DNA from: Christiangramia flava JLT2011
GTDB taxonomy: Bacteria; Bacteroidota; Bacteroidia; Flavobacteriales; Flavobacteriaceae
Length of the DNA: 64,000 nucleotides
Direction: 5' to 3'
Assembly: GCF_001951155.1 (NCBI RefSeq)
Contig: NZ_CP016359.1
Coordinates: 2,380,001 to 2,444,000 of the forward strand
Below are positions 1 to 8,793 of this stretch, piece after piece; positions within the stretch are counted from its first letter, which is position 1, and every line of letters starts with the position of its first letter. The notes beneath the pieces are model-generated. The model did no database searches. It was given only the letters and a program-made list of their open reading frames with translations, and was not told the DNA's origin. The position numbers were made by a program, and so were the translations under genes.

Positions 1-344
1 TAAAGCAAATCATGCAGGATCTAAAAGTTAGAAAAGAGATCTCAGCGAGCGAGGAATTTCAGAATAAACTGTCTCATCTAAGATCGAAAATTGACATTGC
101 TGATAGCCAGATCCTGGACGTGTTGAGCAAGCGTATGCAGGTAGCTGAAGAAATTGGTCGAGTTAAGAAAGAGCAGAACGTGGCCATCCTTCAGAATAAA
201 AGATGGAATGAAATTCTAGGGAAAATGGTCCTGGAAGGTGAAGAAAAGGGACTGAGTGAAGAATTCGTTTTGCGATTGTTCAAGGCGATTCACCAGGAAT
301 CCATCAACCACCAGCAAAAGATCCTTGATGGGATTGCACAATAA
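1..344 (+). CDS. C-terminal part of bifunctional DAHP synthase / chorismate mutase (cut by window edge)
   Basis: The reading frame is open from the first bases of the window, so the methionine at position 12 is probably internal and the gene begins upstream. The visible 110 or so residues form an AroQ-type chorismate mutase helix bundle: an N-terminal helix with the LRSKID start, the conserved LSKRM-x-VAEEIG-x-VK stretch, and a final helix with the family's HQESI ending. In Bacteroidota this domain is normally fused behind a type I DAHP synthase in a protein of about 360 residues, which agrees with the open frame upstream. The enzyme would couple the first shikimate step to chorismate-to-prephenate conversion in the cytoplasm. 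A free-standing chorismate mutase starting at position 12 is possible but less likely. Confidence 0.8.
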   Translation, partial: KQIMQDLKVRKEISASEEFQNKLSHLRSKIDIADSQILDVLSKRMQVAEEIGRVKKEQNVAILQNKRWNEILGKMVLEGEEKGLSEEFVLRLFKAIHQESINHQQKILDGIAQ

Positions 345-414
345 TGACAGCGGTTCCCTGCAAACAAAATATTGGCTAAATTAGCCGGCAGATATTAATT
401 TCTGAATAATTTGA

Positions 415-1362
415 ATGCAGGGAACTGTTTATAAATCTACGGGTAGCTGGTATACGGTGAAAGGCGAAAATGGCCAATTCTATGAATGTAGGATCAAAGG
501 AAAGTTTCGTATTCAGGGAATCAAAAGCACCAATCCCGTGGCGGTGGGCGACCAGGTGCTCTTTGAGCTGGAAAAAGATGTAGAGGCAGGAACCGGTGTG
601 ATCAAAAAGATCCAAAACCGGGAGAATTATATCGTTCGTCGTTCTGTAAACCTGTCCAAGCAAACCCATATCATCGCTTCAAATATTGACCAGGTTTTTC
701 TACTTGTTACGCTAAATAATCCGCCAACGCTTACCACTTTTATCGACCGTTTTTTGGTTACTGCGGAAGCTTATCATATTGAAGCTGTTTTGCTATTTAA
801 TAAAGTTGATAGCTATAGCATTGAAGAGCTTGCCGAGGTAAAATACCTGGCAGAATTGTACCGGAATGTAGGATATGAATGTATCGGGATTTCGGCCAAA
901 AATGGGAAGAACGTGGATAAAGTCCGAGAAAAGATGACTGGTAAGACCAGTATGATCTCCGGGCATAGCGGTACGGGAAAATCAACGCTGATCAACGCAA
1001 TTGAGCCGGGACTGAATTTAAAAACTTCAGAAATTTCAGAGCAACATCAGCAGGGACAACATACCACGACTTTTGCGGAAATGTTCGACCTGAGTTTCGA
1101 CGCCCGGATCATCGATACGCCGGGAATCAAAGGTTTCGGAGTGGTAGACATGGAACGGGAAGAGATCGGGAACTATTTCCCGGAATTTTTTGAATTGAAA
1201 CAGGATTGTAAATTCCACAACTGTCTTCACCTGGAAGAACCGAAATGTGCCGTTAAAGAAGCGCTCGAAAATGACGAGATTGCCTGGTCTCGATATAAAA
1301 GTTACCTCCAGATCATGGAAGGTGATGAAGATAACTACCGAATTGACCAATATCAGAAATAA
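415..1362 (+). CDS. rsgA: Ribosome small subunit-dependent GTPase RsgA
   Basis: This 315-residue protein has the circularly permuted GTPase order typical of RsgA. An N-terminal OB fold (about 1-70) is followed by the G4 motif FNKVDS near residue 127, then the P-loop GHSGTGKST near 182, then the G3 motif DTPG near 235. A C-terminal zinc knuckle with Cys-x4-His-x-Cys spacing lies near 270. RsgA acts in late 30S maturation, where GTP hydrolysis releases it from the subunit. The length is normal for the family. The stop codon overlaps the start of dtd by one base (TAATG), so the two are probably translated together. Confidence 0.95.
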   Translation: MQGTVYKSTGSWYTVKGENGQFYECRIKGKFRIQGIKSTNPVAVGDQVLFELEKDVEAGTGVIKKIQNRENYIVRRSVNLSKQTHIIASNIDQVFLLVTLNNPPTLTTFIDRFLVTAEAYHIEAVLLFNKVDSYSIEELAEVKYLAELYRNVGYECIGISAKNGKNVDKVREKMTGKTSMISGHSGTGKSTLINAIEPGLNLKTSEISEQHQQGQHTTTFAEMFDLSFDARIIDTPGIKGFGVVDMEREEIGNYFPEFFELKQDCKFHNCLHLEEPKCAVKEALENDEIAWSRYKSYLQIMEGDEDNYRIDQYQK

Positions 1363-1814
1363 TGCGTGCCGTAGTACAAAGAGTTTCAGAAGCTTCCGTA
1401 ACGATTGAGGGAAAAATTCATTCCCAAATTGCTGATGGTCTATTGATCTTATTAGGTATAGAAGAGGTTGACGATACGGAGGATATCGCCTGGTTGTGCA
1501 GGAAAATTGCCAATATGCGCATTTTTGGAGATGAACAAAATGCGATGAACCTTTCCCTGAAAGATATTGATGGGGAAGCGATAATTGTGAGTCAGTTTAC
1601 GCTACATGCCAGCACGAAAAAAGGAAATCGTCCAAGCTTTATCAAAGCCGCCAGGCCCGAGGTGGCACAACCGCTCTACGAAGCATTCATCAGTAGTTTT
1701 GAAAACGAATTAGGGAAACCGTGCGGAACCGGACTTTTTGGTGCTGATATGAAGGTAAATCTTTTAAATGATGGCCCCGTAACGATTCTAATAGATTCTA
1801 AAGAAAAAAGTTAA
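1362..1814 (+). CDS. dtd: D-aminoacyl-tRNA deacylase
   Basis: The 150-residue product begins MRAVVQRV and carries both family active-site signatures: SQFTL-x-A near residue 78 (catalytic Thr region) and a C-terminal DGPVTI stretch standing in for the usual NxGPVT. DTD removes D-amino acids (and glycine mischarged on tRNA-Ala) from tRNA and acts as a homodimer in the cytoplasm. The start overlaps the rsgA stop, so translational coupling with rsgA is likely. Length and motifs are intact. Confidence 0.95.
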   Translation: MRAVVQRVSEASVTIEGKIHSQIADGLLILLGIEEVDDTEDIAWLCRKIANMRIFGDEQNAMNLSLKDIDGEAIIVSQFTLHASTKKGNRPSFIKAARPEVAQPLYEAFISSFENELGKPCGTGLFGADMKVNLLNDGPVTILIDSKEKS

Positions 1815-1866
1815 ATTCTGTTAATTTTTTATATATTGCGATTCAGATAACAATCTACACTCTCGA

Positions 1867-3768
1867 ATGCGTAATATTTTTTTGTGCCTGCTGCTGGTTA
1901 GCAGTGCTGCTTTTTCCCAAAATTATCCTGTTGATCATATTTCACCAGAACTTCTAGAAAACGCTGATGCCGTTATTCGAAATTATCAACGCGATGTATT
2001 CATTGAGAATATTGATGAAAAAAAGGTCATTACCAGGCGGGTGGTGACAGTGTTGAACCAGGCGGGAGAGCGCTATGTACAGGCTTATGAGGTTTATGAT
2101 AAGTCTGACGATATTGAAGAGCAGGAATTGTTCGTGTATGATAGCAATGGCCAGGAAATCGAGCACATCAAACAAAAGGATTTCCGGGATGAAAGCGCGT
2201 ATGCCTCTTTTATTTTATATTCAGATAACCGGGTAAGTTATTTTGATTATATGCCACGGCGTTATCCGTATACTGTGGAATATATTAGTGAAACCGTTAC
2301 GCCGAATACCATTTTCATCCGGGAATGGGAACCTTTGGAGGGATACCGGGTCAGCACCGAAAAAAGTACGGCTAGCATTCACTACCCTGAAGGAATTTCA
2401 CTCCGCTGGAAATCCAGGAATCTGGAAAATTATGATATTCAGGTAGATTCTGTTGGGAAGGAACTGAAATTTCAGGCAAAAAATATTGCCAGTTTACAAC
2501 GTGAAACATATACACCCTCATTCAGCACCTTTGCACCTAGAATTTCTGTTTCCATGAACCAGTTCTACCTGGAAGGCGTGGAAGGGGAAGCGCAGGATTG
2601 GAAGCAGTTCGGAAAATGGATGTATGATAACCTGGTAGAAGGGCTGGATGAATTGCCGCAGTCTACCGTTCAGAAGATGACCAGTCTGGTGGCCGATGCC
2701 CAGTCAGAAGAAGAGAAAATCCGCCGTATCTACCAGTTTGTGCAGGACAATACGCGTTATATCGCCGTGATGTACGGAATTGGCGGCTGGAAACCCTTTA
2801 CCGCTCGGGAAGTGGATGATCTGGGTTACGGTGATTGTAAGGCCCTTACCAATTACACGAAGGCTTTGCTGAAAACCCAGGGAATAGAATCTTATTACAC
2901 GGTGATCTACGGCGGAAATAAGCGCGATATTGAACCCGATTTTGCGCGCATGCAGGGAAATCATGTGATCCTGAATGTGCCTCGGAAAGATTCTGCTGAT
3001 TTTTGGCTGGAGTGTACAAGCCAGAAAGTGCCTTTTGATTATATGGGCGACTTTACCGATGATCGTTTTGCACTATTGATCAAACCTGAAGGCGGCGAGA
3101 TCATTAAAACGAAAGTCTATCAGCCCGAAGATAATCTCCAGGCTATTGATTGCAAGATCCAGCTGGCAGCCAATGGTGGGTTCCAGGCCAATTTTACCAG
3201 GACGAGCCGCGGAGTTCCGTATGGAGAAGTCTTCCGGATGGTGGATTATACCGATAAAGAGGTCAAGGAATTCTACCGCGATGACTGGAAAAAGATCCAG
3301 AACATCCAATTTGAGAATTATGAATTTGAGAACGATCGTGAGCAGATCGTTTTTACGGAAAAGATCAACTTCAGCGGGGAAAGACTCGCCACCAGTGCCG
3401 GTTCCCGACTGCTGGTGCCACTCAATTTTATTCAGCAGAGTTCGATCGCTTCCGGTTCCGGAAAAACCAGAAAACTGCCGATGCAGATCAGCCGCGGGAA
3501 AAGTTTTCAGGATCATTTTGAATTTACATTGCCAGAGAATTTTGTGGTGGAAGCCCTACCGGAAAGCACAGAATTCGAAGCGGAATTTGGCAAATTTTCG
3601 ATCAGTATCACCGCTCATGACCATTCCGTCATCGAAGTGGAGCGCCACCTGCAGATCAACCAGGGTGACTGGCCAGCATCGAAATATCAGGAATTCCGCA
3701 AGTTTATCAATAAAGTTAATCACCTCAATAATTTAAAAGCGGTGATCGTCGAAAAAACTAAAACCTAA
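1867..3768 (+). CDS. Exported DUF3857 / transglutaminase-like protein
   Basis: The 633-residue protein has a signal peptide ending near Phe-Ser-Gln (residues 1-18), a DUF3857 beta domain (about 50-230) and a transglutaminase-core domain (about 260-400). The catalytic cysteine is present in GYGDCKAL near residue 325 and the histidine in GNHVIL near 365. A C-terminal DUF3858-like region follows. This architecture is common in Bacteroidota and is thought to be periplasmic; its substrate is unknown. It sits three bases before a second protein of the same general architecture at 3772, so the two are almost certainly cotranscribed and may form a complex. Papain-like transglutaminase folds can hydrolyse as well as cross-link, so the reaction is left open. 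Confidence 0.85.
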   Translation: MRNIFLCLLLVSSAAFSQNYPVDHISPELLENADAVIRNYQRDVFIENIDEKKVITRRVVTVLNQAGERYVQAYEVYDKSDDIEEQELFVYDSNGQEIEHIKQKDFRDESAYASFILYSDNRVSYFDYMPRRYPYTVEYISETVTPNTIFIREWEPLEGYRVSTEKSTASIHYPEGISLRWKSRNLENYDIQVDSVGKELKFQAKNIASLQRETYTPSFSTFAPRISVSMNQFYLEGVEGEAQDWKQFGKWMYDNLVEGLDELPQSTVQKMTSLVADAQSEEEKIRRIYQFVQDNTRYIAVMYGIGGWKPFTAREVDDLGYGDCKALTNYTKALLKTQGIESYYTVIYGGNKRDIEPDFARMQGNHVILNVPRKDSADFWLECTSQKVPFDYMGDFTDDRFALLIKPEGGEIIKTKVYQPEDNLQAIDCKIQLAANGGFQANFTRTSRGVPYGEVFRMVDYTDKEVKEFYRDDWKKIQNIQFENYEFENDREQIVFTEKINFSGERLATSAGSRLLVPLNFIQQSSIASGSGKTRKLPMQISRGKSFQDHFEFTLPENFVVEALPESTEFEAEFGKFSISITAHDHSVIEVERHLQINQGDWPASKYQEFRKFINKVNHLNNLKAVIVEKTKT

Positions 3769-3771
3769 ACC

Positions 3772-5763
3772 ATGAACAAGTTGCAATTTTTAATCGTTTT
3801 TCTTCTGGTAGGGGGAATGACGCATGCCCAGAACTATAAATTTGGAAAAGTTTCCGAAGAAGAAGTTGCTGAGAAAGAACATCCAAAAGACAAGAATGCT
3901 GATGCTGCGGTGCTTTATAAGTACGAGAGGGTTTATTATGATTACGTGCCAAATACCGGTTTTCAGCTGGTAAAGGAGGTGGAAGAGCGCATCAAGATCT
4001 ACAATAAGGATGGTTTTGACTGGGCCACCAAAGAGATCAAAACTTTCAAGGATGGAACTAAAAAGGAAGATGTTTCCAGGATCAAGGGGTCTACTTACAA
4101 CCTGGAAAACGGGAAAATGGTGGAGGTCAAATTGGATAAAGATGCGGTAATTGATGAGGAATCAAACAGGTTTCGCAACACGACCAAATTTACCATGCCG
4201 GCCGTAAAAGAAGGCAGTGTCCTGGAGTACAAATACACCGTTTTTTCTCCATTCATCGGGAATATGGACGATACATACCTGCAATACCCGGTGCCGATCA
4301 ATAAATTATATGTAACGGTAAGTATCCCGGAGTTTTTCATCTTCGGAAAATATTTGAACAATAAAGCCCCATTGTATATCCCGGTAAAAGAAGGCAAGGA
4401 ATATTTCAAATTTGGGAATATGGACTACCTTCAGAATACCTATTTGATCGAAGAGGAAAATATTCCGGCGCTGAAGGAAGAGTCACACGTGGATTATCTT
4501 CGGAATTATGCGGCGATCCTGAAATGGGAACTGCAAATGCTGAAATTCCCGAACCAGCCTTTGGAAAATCTTTCCACCACCTGGGAAGGCGTGGTAAAAA
4601 CCATTTATAACGATCATGGAATAAGCCGGGAAGTGAACCGAACCGGTTTTTTTGAAGAAGAACTCGACCCGATCATCTCCAAGATTTCAGATCCTCAGAA
4701 AAAAGCACAGGCCGTTTTCAATTTTGTCAAGCAAAAGATGGGCTGGAATAGTTACATAGGCTACAATTCTGATCTTGGGACCAAGAAAGCTTATAAAGAA
4801 GGCCAGGGGAACACGGCAGATGTGAATTTAATGCTTACCGCTATGTTAAAATATGCCGGACTTCAGTCGCATCCCGTGCTGGTAAGCACTCCGGCAAATG
4901 GCATTCCTTTGTTTCCAACCCGAAATGGGTTCAATTACGTGGTCTCTTCCGTAGAGATCAACGGTAAGTTATTTTTGCTGGATGCCACCGATCCTTCTGC
5001 GAGTATCGGCGAACTTCCAAAAAGAGCACGTAACTGGCAGGGGAGGCTCATTCGCGAAGATGGCTCGTCAGATTGGGTGAACCTGAATCCCAATTACATG
5101 TCTTCTAAAATCACTCGTTTCAACCTGAAATTTGAAGATGGACAGATCGTTGGAAAACATTTTCTTACGATGGATGGGCTGCATGCTAAGAATTACCGTA
5201 GTTCCCACGCAGGGGAAAAAGCTGATGACCTGCTGAATGCGACGGCCGAGGCTAGGAATGACTGTGAAATTTCAGAATTTGACGTGAAAAACCTGGATGC
5301 GGTAGGAGCGGAAGTCACCGAAAATTACAGTTTTACGACCTATGCCGGTAAAGAACAAATTGGCGATAAGATCTATTTCAAGCCGCTGATGTTTGAAACC
5401 ATGAATGAAAATCCGTTTAAATCAGAAGAGCGTATCTACCCTATTTTCTTCGATTTTCCGTCGCGGAATAAGAAAACCATCAATATCATGGTTCCGGAAG
5501 GTTTTGAAGTAGTTTCCGTTCCGGAAAGCCAGATCGTAAAACTGAAGGATAACGCCGGGGAATTTCGCTATATCGTGAACAAATCTGGTAATTTCATCAG
5601 GGTAGAATCAGAATTATCCATGGCGCAGACTGTTTTCAACCCGGCAGATTATGAGTACCTGAAAAAGTTTTATGATAACATGATCAAAAAACAAAATGAA
5701 ACCATAGTTTTGGGTAAAATATCTGAAGATGGATCTAAAGAACGCACAGATAGCGGTAGATAA
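3772..5763 (+). CDS. Exported DUF3857 protein with degenerate transglutaminase core
   Basis: The 663-residue protein has a signal peptide (residues 1-19, ending THAQ) and the same DUF3857 plus transglutaminase-core layout as its neighbour. The core looks catalytically altered. Where the neighbour has GDCKAL, this one reads GNTADVNLML near residue 345, so the nucleophilic cysteine is replaced, and the histidine position reads FNYVV instead of NHVIL. The Asp-containing LLDATD segment is kept. Such Cys-less members are known in Bacteroidota, so a structural or binding role is plausible. The last 35 bases overlap the start of the following MazG-like gene. Confidence 0.8.
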   Translation: MNKLQFLIVFLLVGGMTHAQNYKFGKVSEEEVAEKEHPKDKNADAAVLYKYERVYYDYVPNTGFQLVKEVEERIKIYNKDGFDWATKEIKTFKDGTKKEDVSRIKGSTYNLENGKMVEVKLDKDAVIDEESNRFRNTTKFTMPAVKEGSVLEYKYTVFSPFIGNMDDTYLQYPVPINKLYVTVSIPEFFIFGKYLNNKAPLYIPVKEGKEYFKFGNMDYLQNTYLIEEENIPALKEESHVDYLRNYAAILKWELQMLKFPNQPLENLSTTWEGVVKTIYNDHGISREVNRTGFFEEELDPIISKISDPQKKAQAVFNFVKQKMGWNSYIGYNSDLGTKKAYKEGQGNTADVNLMLTAMLKYAGLQSHPVLVSTPANGIPLFPTRNGFNYVVSSVEINGKLFLLDATDPSASIGELPKRARNWQGRLIREDGSSDWVNLNPNYMSSKITRFNLKFEDGQIVGKHFLTMDGLHAKNYRSSHAGEKADDLLNATAEARNDCEISEFDVKNLDAVGAEVTENYSFTTYAGKEQIGDKIYFKPLMFETMNENPFKSEERIYPIFFDFPSRNKKTINIMVPEGFEVVSVPESQIVKLKDNAGEFRYIVNKSGNFIRVESELSMAQTVFNPADYEYLKKFYDNMIKKQNETIVLGKISEDGSKERTDSGR

Positions 5764-6055
5764 CTGGATTAAGGAACACGGGGTGCGCTACTTCAATGAG
5801 CTCACCAATATGGCCCAGCTTACCGAAGAAGTTGGCGAAGTCGCCAGGATCATCGCGCGTCGCTACGGCGAGCAGAGTGAGAAAGAAAGCGACAAAAATA
5901 AAGACCTGGGAGAAGAACTTGCAGATGTGGTCTTTGTGGTGCTTTGCCTGGCAAACCAAACGGGAGTTGATCTGGAAGAAGCTTTTAACAAGAAGCTGGA
6001 CCTTAAAACAAAGAGAGATCATGACCGTCATCAGAATAACCAAAAACTGCAATAA
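5729..6055 (+). CDS. MazG-like nucleotide pyrophosphohydrolase
   Basis: The 108-residue helical protein carries the MazG-type metal-binding pattern: LTEEVGEVAR near residue 28 supplies the ExxE pair, and LGEELADVVFV near 62 supplies the second E-x2-D element. A single short domain like this is typical of the all-alpha NTP pyrophosphatases that hydrolyse (d)NTPs to monophosphates and clean the nucleotide pool. The start lies 35 bases inside the upstream DUF3857 gene in another frame. A later start would remove the first conserved helix, so the overlapping start is preferred. Confidence 0.85.
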   Translation: MDLKNAQIAVDNWIKEHGVRYFNELTNMAQLTEEVGEVARIIARRYGEQSEKESDKNKDLGEELADVVFVVLCLANQTGVDLEEAFNKKLDLKTKRDHDRHQNNQKLQ

Positions 6056-6061
6056 GGTTTC

Positions 6062-6316
6062 ATGAAATTCAAGACTATCATACGCCAGAAAGCCTTTTGG
6101 AAATCGGTTTTCTGGCTTGGTTTTTTCTTTTTGCTGGTTTATAATTTCGGTGTCATGTTCTTTGAGACCGGTGGTATACATCCTTCAGAATTTATTGAAA
6201 GTAAGATCGAAGAAGCCGGTATCGTTCGCTTTTTGCTGGCACAGCTCATTGGCGGATTTTGTTATGGCTTCATTTTAGCCTTCGGCCAGTTTCATCTTAA
6301 TCAAAAGAAACGGTAA
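6062..6316 (+). CDS. Small inner-membrane protein of unknown function
   Basis: The 84-residue product has two predicted membrane segments, at about residues 14-33 (rich in Phe, Trp, Leu) and 57-77, joined by a short polar loop, with Lys/Arg-rich ends. No family could be named. It starts six bases after the MazG-like stop and ends 23 bases before aroA, so it is part of the same transcription unit. The reading frame is judged real because of its position, membrane pattern and codon use like its neighbours. Confidence 0.65.
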   Translation: MKFKTIIRQKAFWKSVFWLGFFFLLVYNFGVMFFETGGIHPSEFIESKIEEAGIVRFLLAQLIGGFCYGFILAFGQFHLNQKKR

Positions 6317-6339
6317 CTTAGCGGTTCAATTTTTTTCAA

Positions 6340-7557
6340 ATGACTATCAAAATTACCCGCGACCCGGCTCCGGTAAAAGGAGCATTGAAAATTACCGGTT
6401 CCAAAAGCGAATCGAACAGGCTGTTGATCCTCCAGGCACAATATCCCGAAATTGAGATTGGAAACCTGTCTAACAGTGATGACACGCAGGTGCTGCAAAA
6501 GGCGTTGCGCCAGCAGAGCGGGCAAGTAGATATTCACCATGCCGGAACGGCTATGCGCTTCCTGACCGCTTATTTTGCCACTCAGGAAAATTGTGATATC
6601 ACGCTCACAGGAAGTAAGCGCATGAAGGAAAGACCTATTCGCCTGCTGGTTGATGCGTTGCAGCGAATGGGAGGCGATATCGAGTACGTGAATGAAATTG
6701 GCTATCCGCCGCTGAAAATAAAAGGGAAAAAGATTGCTGCACAAACGGTCAAATTGCAGGCAAATGTAAGCAGCCAGTATATTTCTGCATTGATGCTGGT
6801 AGGGGCTTCGTTCCCGGAAGGATTAGAGATCCTGCTGGAAGGACAGGTAACTTCTACTCCTTATATCCACATGACGCTGGAAATTATGAAGCATGCAGGC
6901 ATTAAAGGAGAATTTGCCGATAATCGCATTTTTATCTATCCGGCTCCAAAACTGGAATCTTCAAAGATAGAGGTGGAGTCTGACTGGAGTTCGGCTTCCT
7001 ATTTTTACAGTATCGCAGCAATTGCTGATGAGGCTGAAATTACACTCTCGAACTACCGGAAAACCAGCAGGCAGGGAGACAGTTGTCTTGCGGAGATTTA
7101 CAGGCATTTTGGGGTGACCACTACTTTTGAAGAAAATTCCATTATCCTGAAGAAATCGGGCAAAAGACATTTGCGCGGATTAAAAGAAGATCTTCGGAAT
7201 TCGCCCGATATTGCTCAGACCATCGCGGTCACCTGTCTGGCTTTGGGAGTGCCCTGCGAGCTTCATGGCCTTCATACCCTTAAAATCAAGGAAACTGACC
7301 GACTTCAAGCTTTGAAGAACGAAATTGAGAAATTTGGCGGCAAGGTGAAAATTGGCAGTGATTGCCTGCAGTTCGTACCACAAACCGAATTTCAGGAGAA
7401 TGTTTCCGTAGCAACCTATAACGATCACCGTATGGCCATGGCTTTCGCACCGCTGGCCATGAAGGTGCCTTTCCAGATCGAGGATGCCGGCGTCGTATCT
7501 AAATCCTATCCAGATTTTTGGGAAGATCTTCAAAAATTAGGCTTCCAGGTTTCCTGA
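6340..7557 (+). CDS. aroA: 3-phosphoshikimate 1-carboxyvinyltransferase (EPSP synthase)
   Basis: The 405-residue protein shows the EPSP synthase signatures: GSKSESNRLLIL near residue 20 (shikimate-3-phosphate binding), AGTAMRFLTA near 68, KETDRLQALK near 317 and NDHRMAMAFAPLA near 360. It transfers the enolpyruvyl group of PEP to shikimate-3-phosphate in the sixth step of the shikimate pathway, in the cytoplasm. It is slightly shorter than the E. coli enzyme, as usual for Bacteroidota. Together with the chorismate mutase end at the left edge it gives this part of the window an aromatic-biosynthesis flavour. Confidence 0.95.
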   Translation: MTIKITRDPAPVKGALKITGSKSESNRLLILQAQYPEIEIGNLSNSDDTQVLQKALRQQSGQVDIHHAGTAMRFLTAYFATQENCDITLTGSKRMKERPIRLLVDALQRMGGDIEYVNEIGYPPLKIKGKKIAAQTVKLQANVSSQYISALMLVGASFPEGLEILLEGQVTSTPYIHMTLEIMKHAGIKGEFADNRIFIYPAPKLESSKIEVESDWSSASYFYSIAAIADEAEITLSNYRKTSRQGDSCLAEIYRHFGVTTTFEENSIILKKSGKRHLRGLKEDLRNSPDIAQTIAVTCLALGVPCELHGLHTLKIKETDRLQALKNEIEKFGGKVKIGSDCLQFVPQTEFQENVSVATYNDHRMAMAFAPLAMKVPFQIEDAGVVSKSYPDFWEDLQKLGFQVS

Positions 7558-7589
7558 TTTCAATAATTTTCAAATAAATAGCCAATTAC

Positions 7590-7621
7590 TTGACAACCCC
7601 TGTCTTGAGATTGTATATTTG
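7590..7621 (+). promoter_or_regulatory. Bacteroidota-type promoter before queA
   Basis: A TTGAC element at 7590 is followed after 21 bases by TATATTTG at 7614-7621, an exact match to the TAnnTTTG minus-7 consensus of Bacteroidota with allowed spacing. The queA start lies 20 bases downstream, giving a short leader. Seen directly; use as promoter is inferred. Confidence 0.75.
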
Positions 7622-7641
7622 CAGCTTTTAAAACAGGAACT

Positions 7642-8697
7642 ATGGGAATGAAACTTTCACACTTCAATTTTGAACTTCCAAAAGAACTTTTGGCTGAATA
7701 TCCTAGCGAACACCGGGATGAAGCCAGGTTGATGGTGCTGAACAGGAAGGATCAAACGATTGAACATAAAAAATTTAAGGATATCATCGATTATTTTGAT
7801 CCGGAAGATGTTATGGTATTGAACAATACCAAGGTTTTTCCGGCGAGATTGTACGGGAACAAAGAAAAGACCGGTGCAAGGATCGAGGTTTTCCTTTTAA
7901 GAGAGTTGAATCCGGAGACCAAATTGTGGGACGTTTTGGTAGATCCTGCAAGAAAAATCAGAATTGGAAATAAATTATATTTCGGAGAAGACGAGAGCCT
8001 GGTTGCTGAAGTGATCGATAACACCACTTCTAGAGGGCGTACGCTTCGTTTTCTTTACGACGGAAGTTACAGCGATTTCCGCAAGAAACTGAAGGAACTG
8101 GGACAGACCCCACTTCCGAAGTATATCAAAAGAGACGTGGAACCGGAAGATGAAGAGCGCTACCAGACCATCTACGCGAAGAACGAAGGTGCCGTGGCTG
8201 CTCCAACAGCAGGGCTGCATTTTTCAAAACATTTGTTGAAAAGATTGGAGATCAAAGGCGTGGATTTTGCAGAGGTCACGCTTCACGTGGGATTGGGGAC
8301 TTTTAGCCCGGTTGAGGTGGAAGACCTTTCCAAGCACAAAATGGATAGCGAAGAGGCTTTTATTACCAAAGACGCAACAGATGTGATCAATAAAGCCAAA
8401 GCTGAGAAAAGAAAAGTGTGCGCGGTTGGAACTACCGTTATGCGCGTGTTGGAAAGTTCTGTTTCTTCGAACCAGACACTGAACGAATTCTCCGGGTGGA
8501 CGAATAAATTTATTTTCCCTCCTTACGATTTCAATATTGCGAACTGTATGATCACGAACTTCCATACGCCAAAATCAACATTGCTGATGATGATTTCTGC
8601 TTTTGCAGGTCATGATTTCATGAAAAAGGCCTACGAGGAGGCTGTAAAGGAAAAATACCGTTTCTATACCTATGGAGACGCGATGCTGATCTTATAA
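7642..8697 (+). CDS. queA: S-adenosylmethionine:tRNA ribosyltransferase-isomerase
   Basis: The 351-residue protein begins with the family's [18 protein letters not shown] and contains the [22 protein letters not shown] segment near residue 55, APTAGLHF near 190 and [13 protein letters not shown] near 310. QueA transfers and isomerises the ribosyl part of SAM onto 7-aminomethyl-7-deazaguanine at tRNA position 34, making epoxyqueuosine. The start could also be the second Met two codons later (7648); the short leader behind the promoter at 7590-7621 allows either. Confidence 0.95.
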   Translation: MGMKLSHFNFELPKELLAEYPSEHRDEARLMVLNRKDQTIEHKKFKDIIDYFDPEDVMVLNNTKVFPARLYGNKEKTGARIEVFLLRELNPETKLWDVLVDPARKIRIGNKLYFGEDESLVAEVIDNTTSRGRTLRFLYDGSYSDFRKKLKELGQTPLPKYIKRDVEPEDEERYQTIYAKNEGAVAAPTAGLHFSKHLLKRLEIKGVDFAEVTLHVGLGTFSPVEVEDLSKHKMDSEEAFITKDATDVINKAKAEKRKVCAVGTTVMRVLESSVSSNQTLNEFSGWTNKFIFPPYDFNIANCMITNFHTPKSTLLMMISAFAGHDFMKKAYEEAVKEKYRFYTYGDAMLIL

Positions 8698-8717
8698 TCA
8701 GTAAAATAGCTCTTTAC

Positions 8718-8754
8718 ACTGGCCACGAACCGTCTTAGACAGTTTGTGGCCAGT
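8718..8754. other. Long hairpin between queA and rlmN
   Basis: The arms ACTGGCCAC (8718-8726) and GTGGCCAGT (8746-8754) are perfect reverse complements, and the stem extends inwards through a G-T wobble. It lies 21 bases after the queA stop. No clear run of T follows on either strand, so it is only a candidate terminator or processing site. Confidence 0.55.
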
Positions 8755-8773
8755 TCGTTTACAAACAGCAGGT

Positions 8774-8781
8774 TAAATTTG
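8774..8781 (+). promoter_or_regulatory. Candidate minus-7 element before rlmN
   Basis: TAAATTTG matches the TAnnTTTG consensus exactly and lies 13 bases before the GTG start of rlmN. No TTG element is found at the usual 17-23 base spacing, and the leader would be only a few bases long, so the call is weak. Confidence 0.3.
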
Positions 8782-8793
8782 TACTTTTAGTAA

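Noticed and set aside
374..386. Small palindrome GGCTAA-A-TTAGCC before rsgA
   Set aside because: Too short, without a T-run or promoter context to call a terminator or operator.
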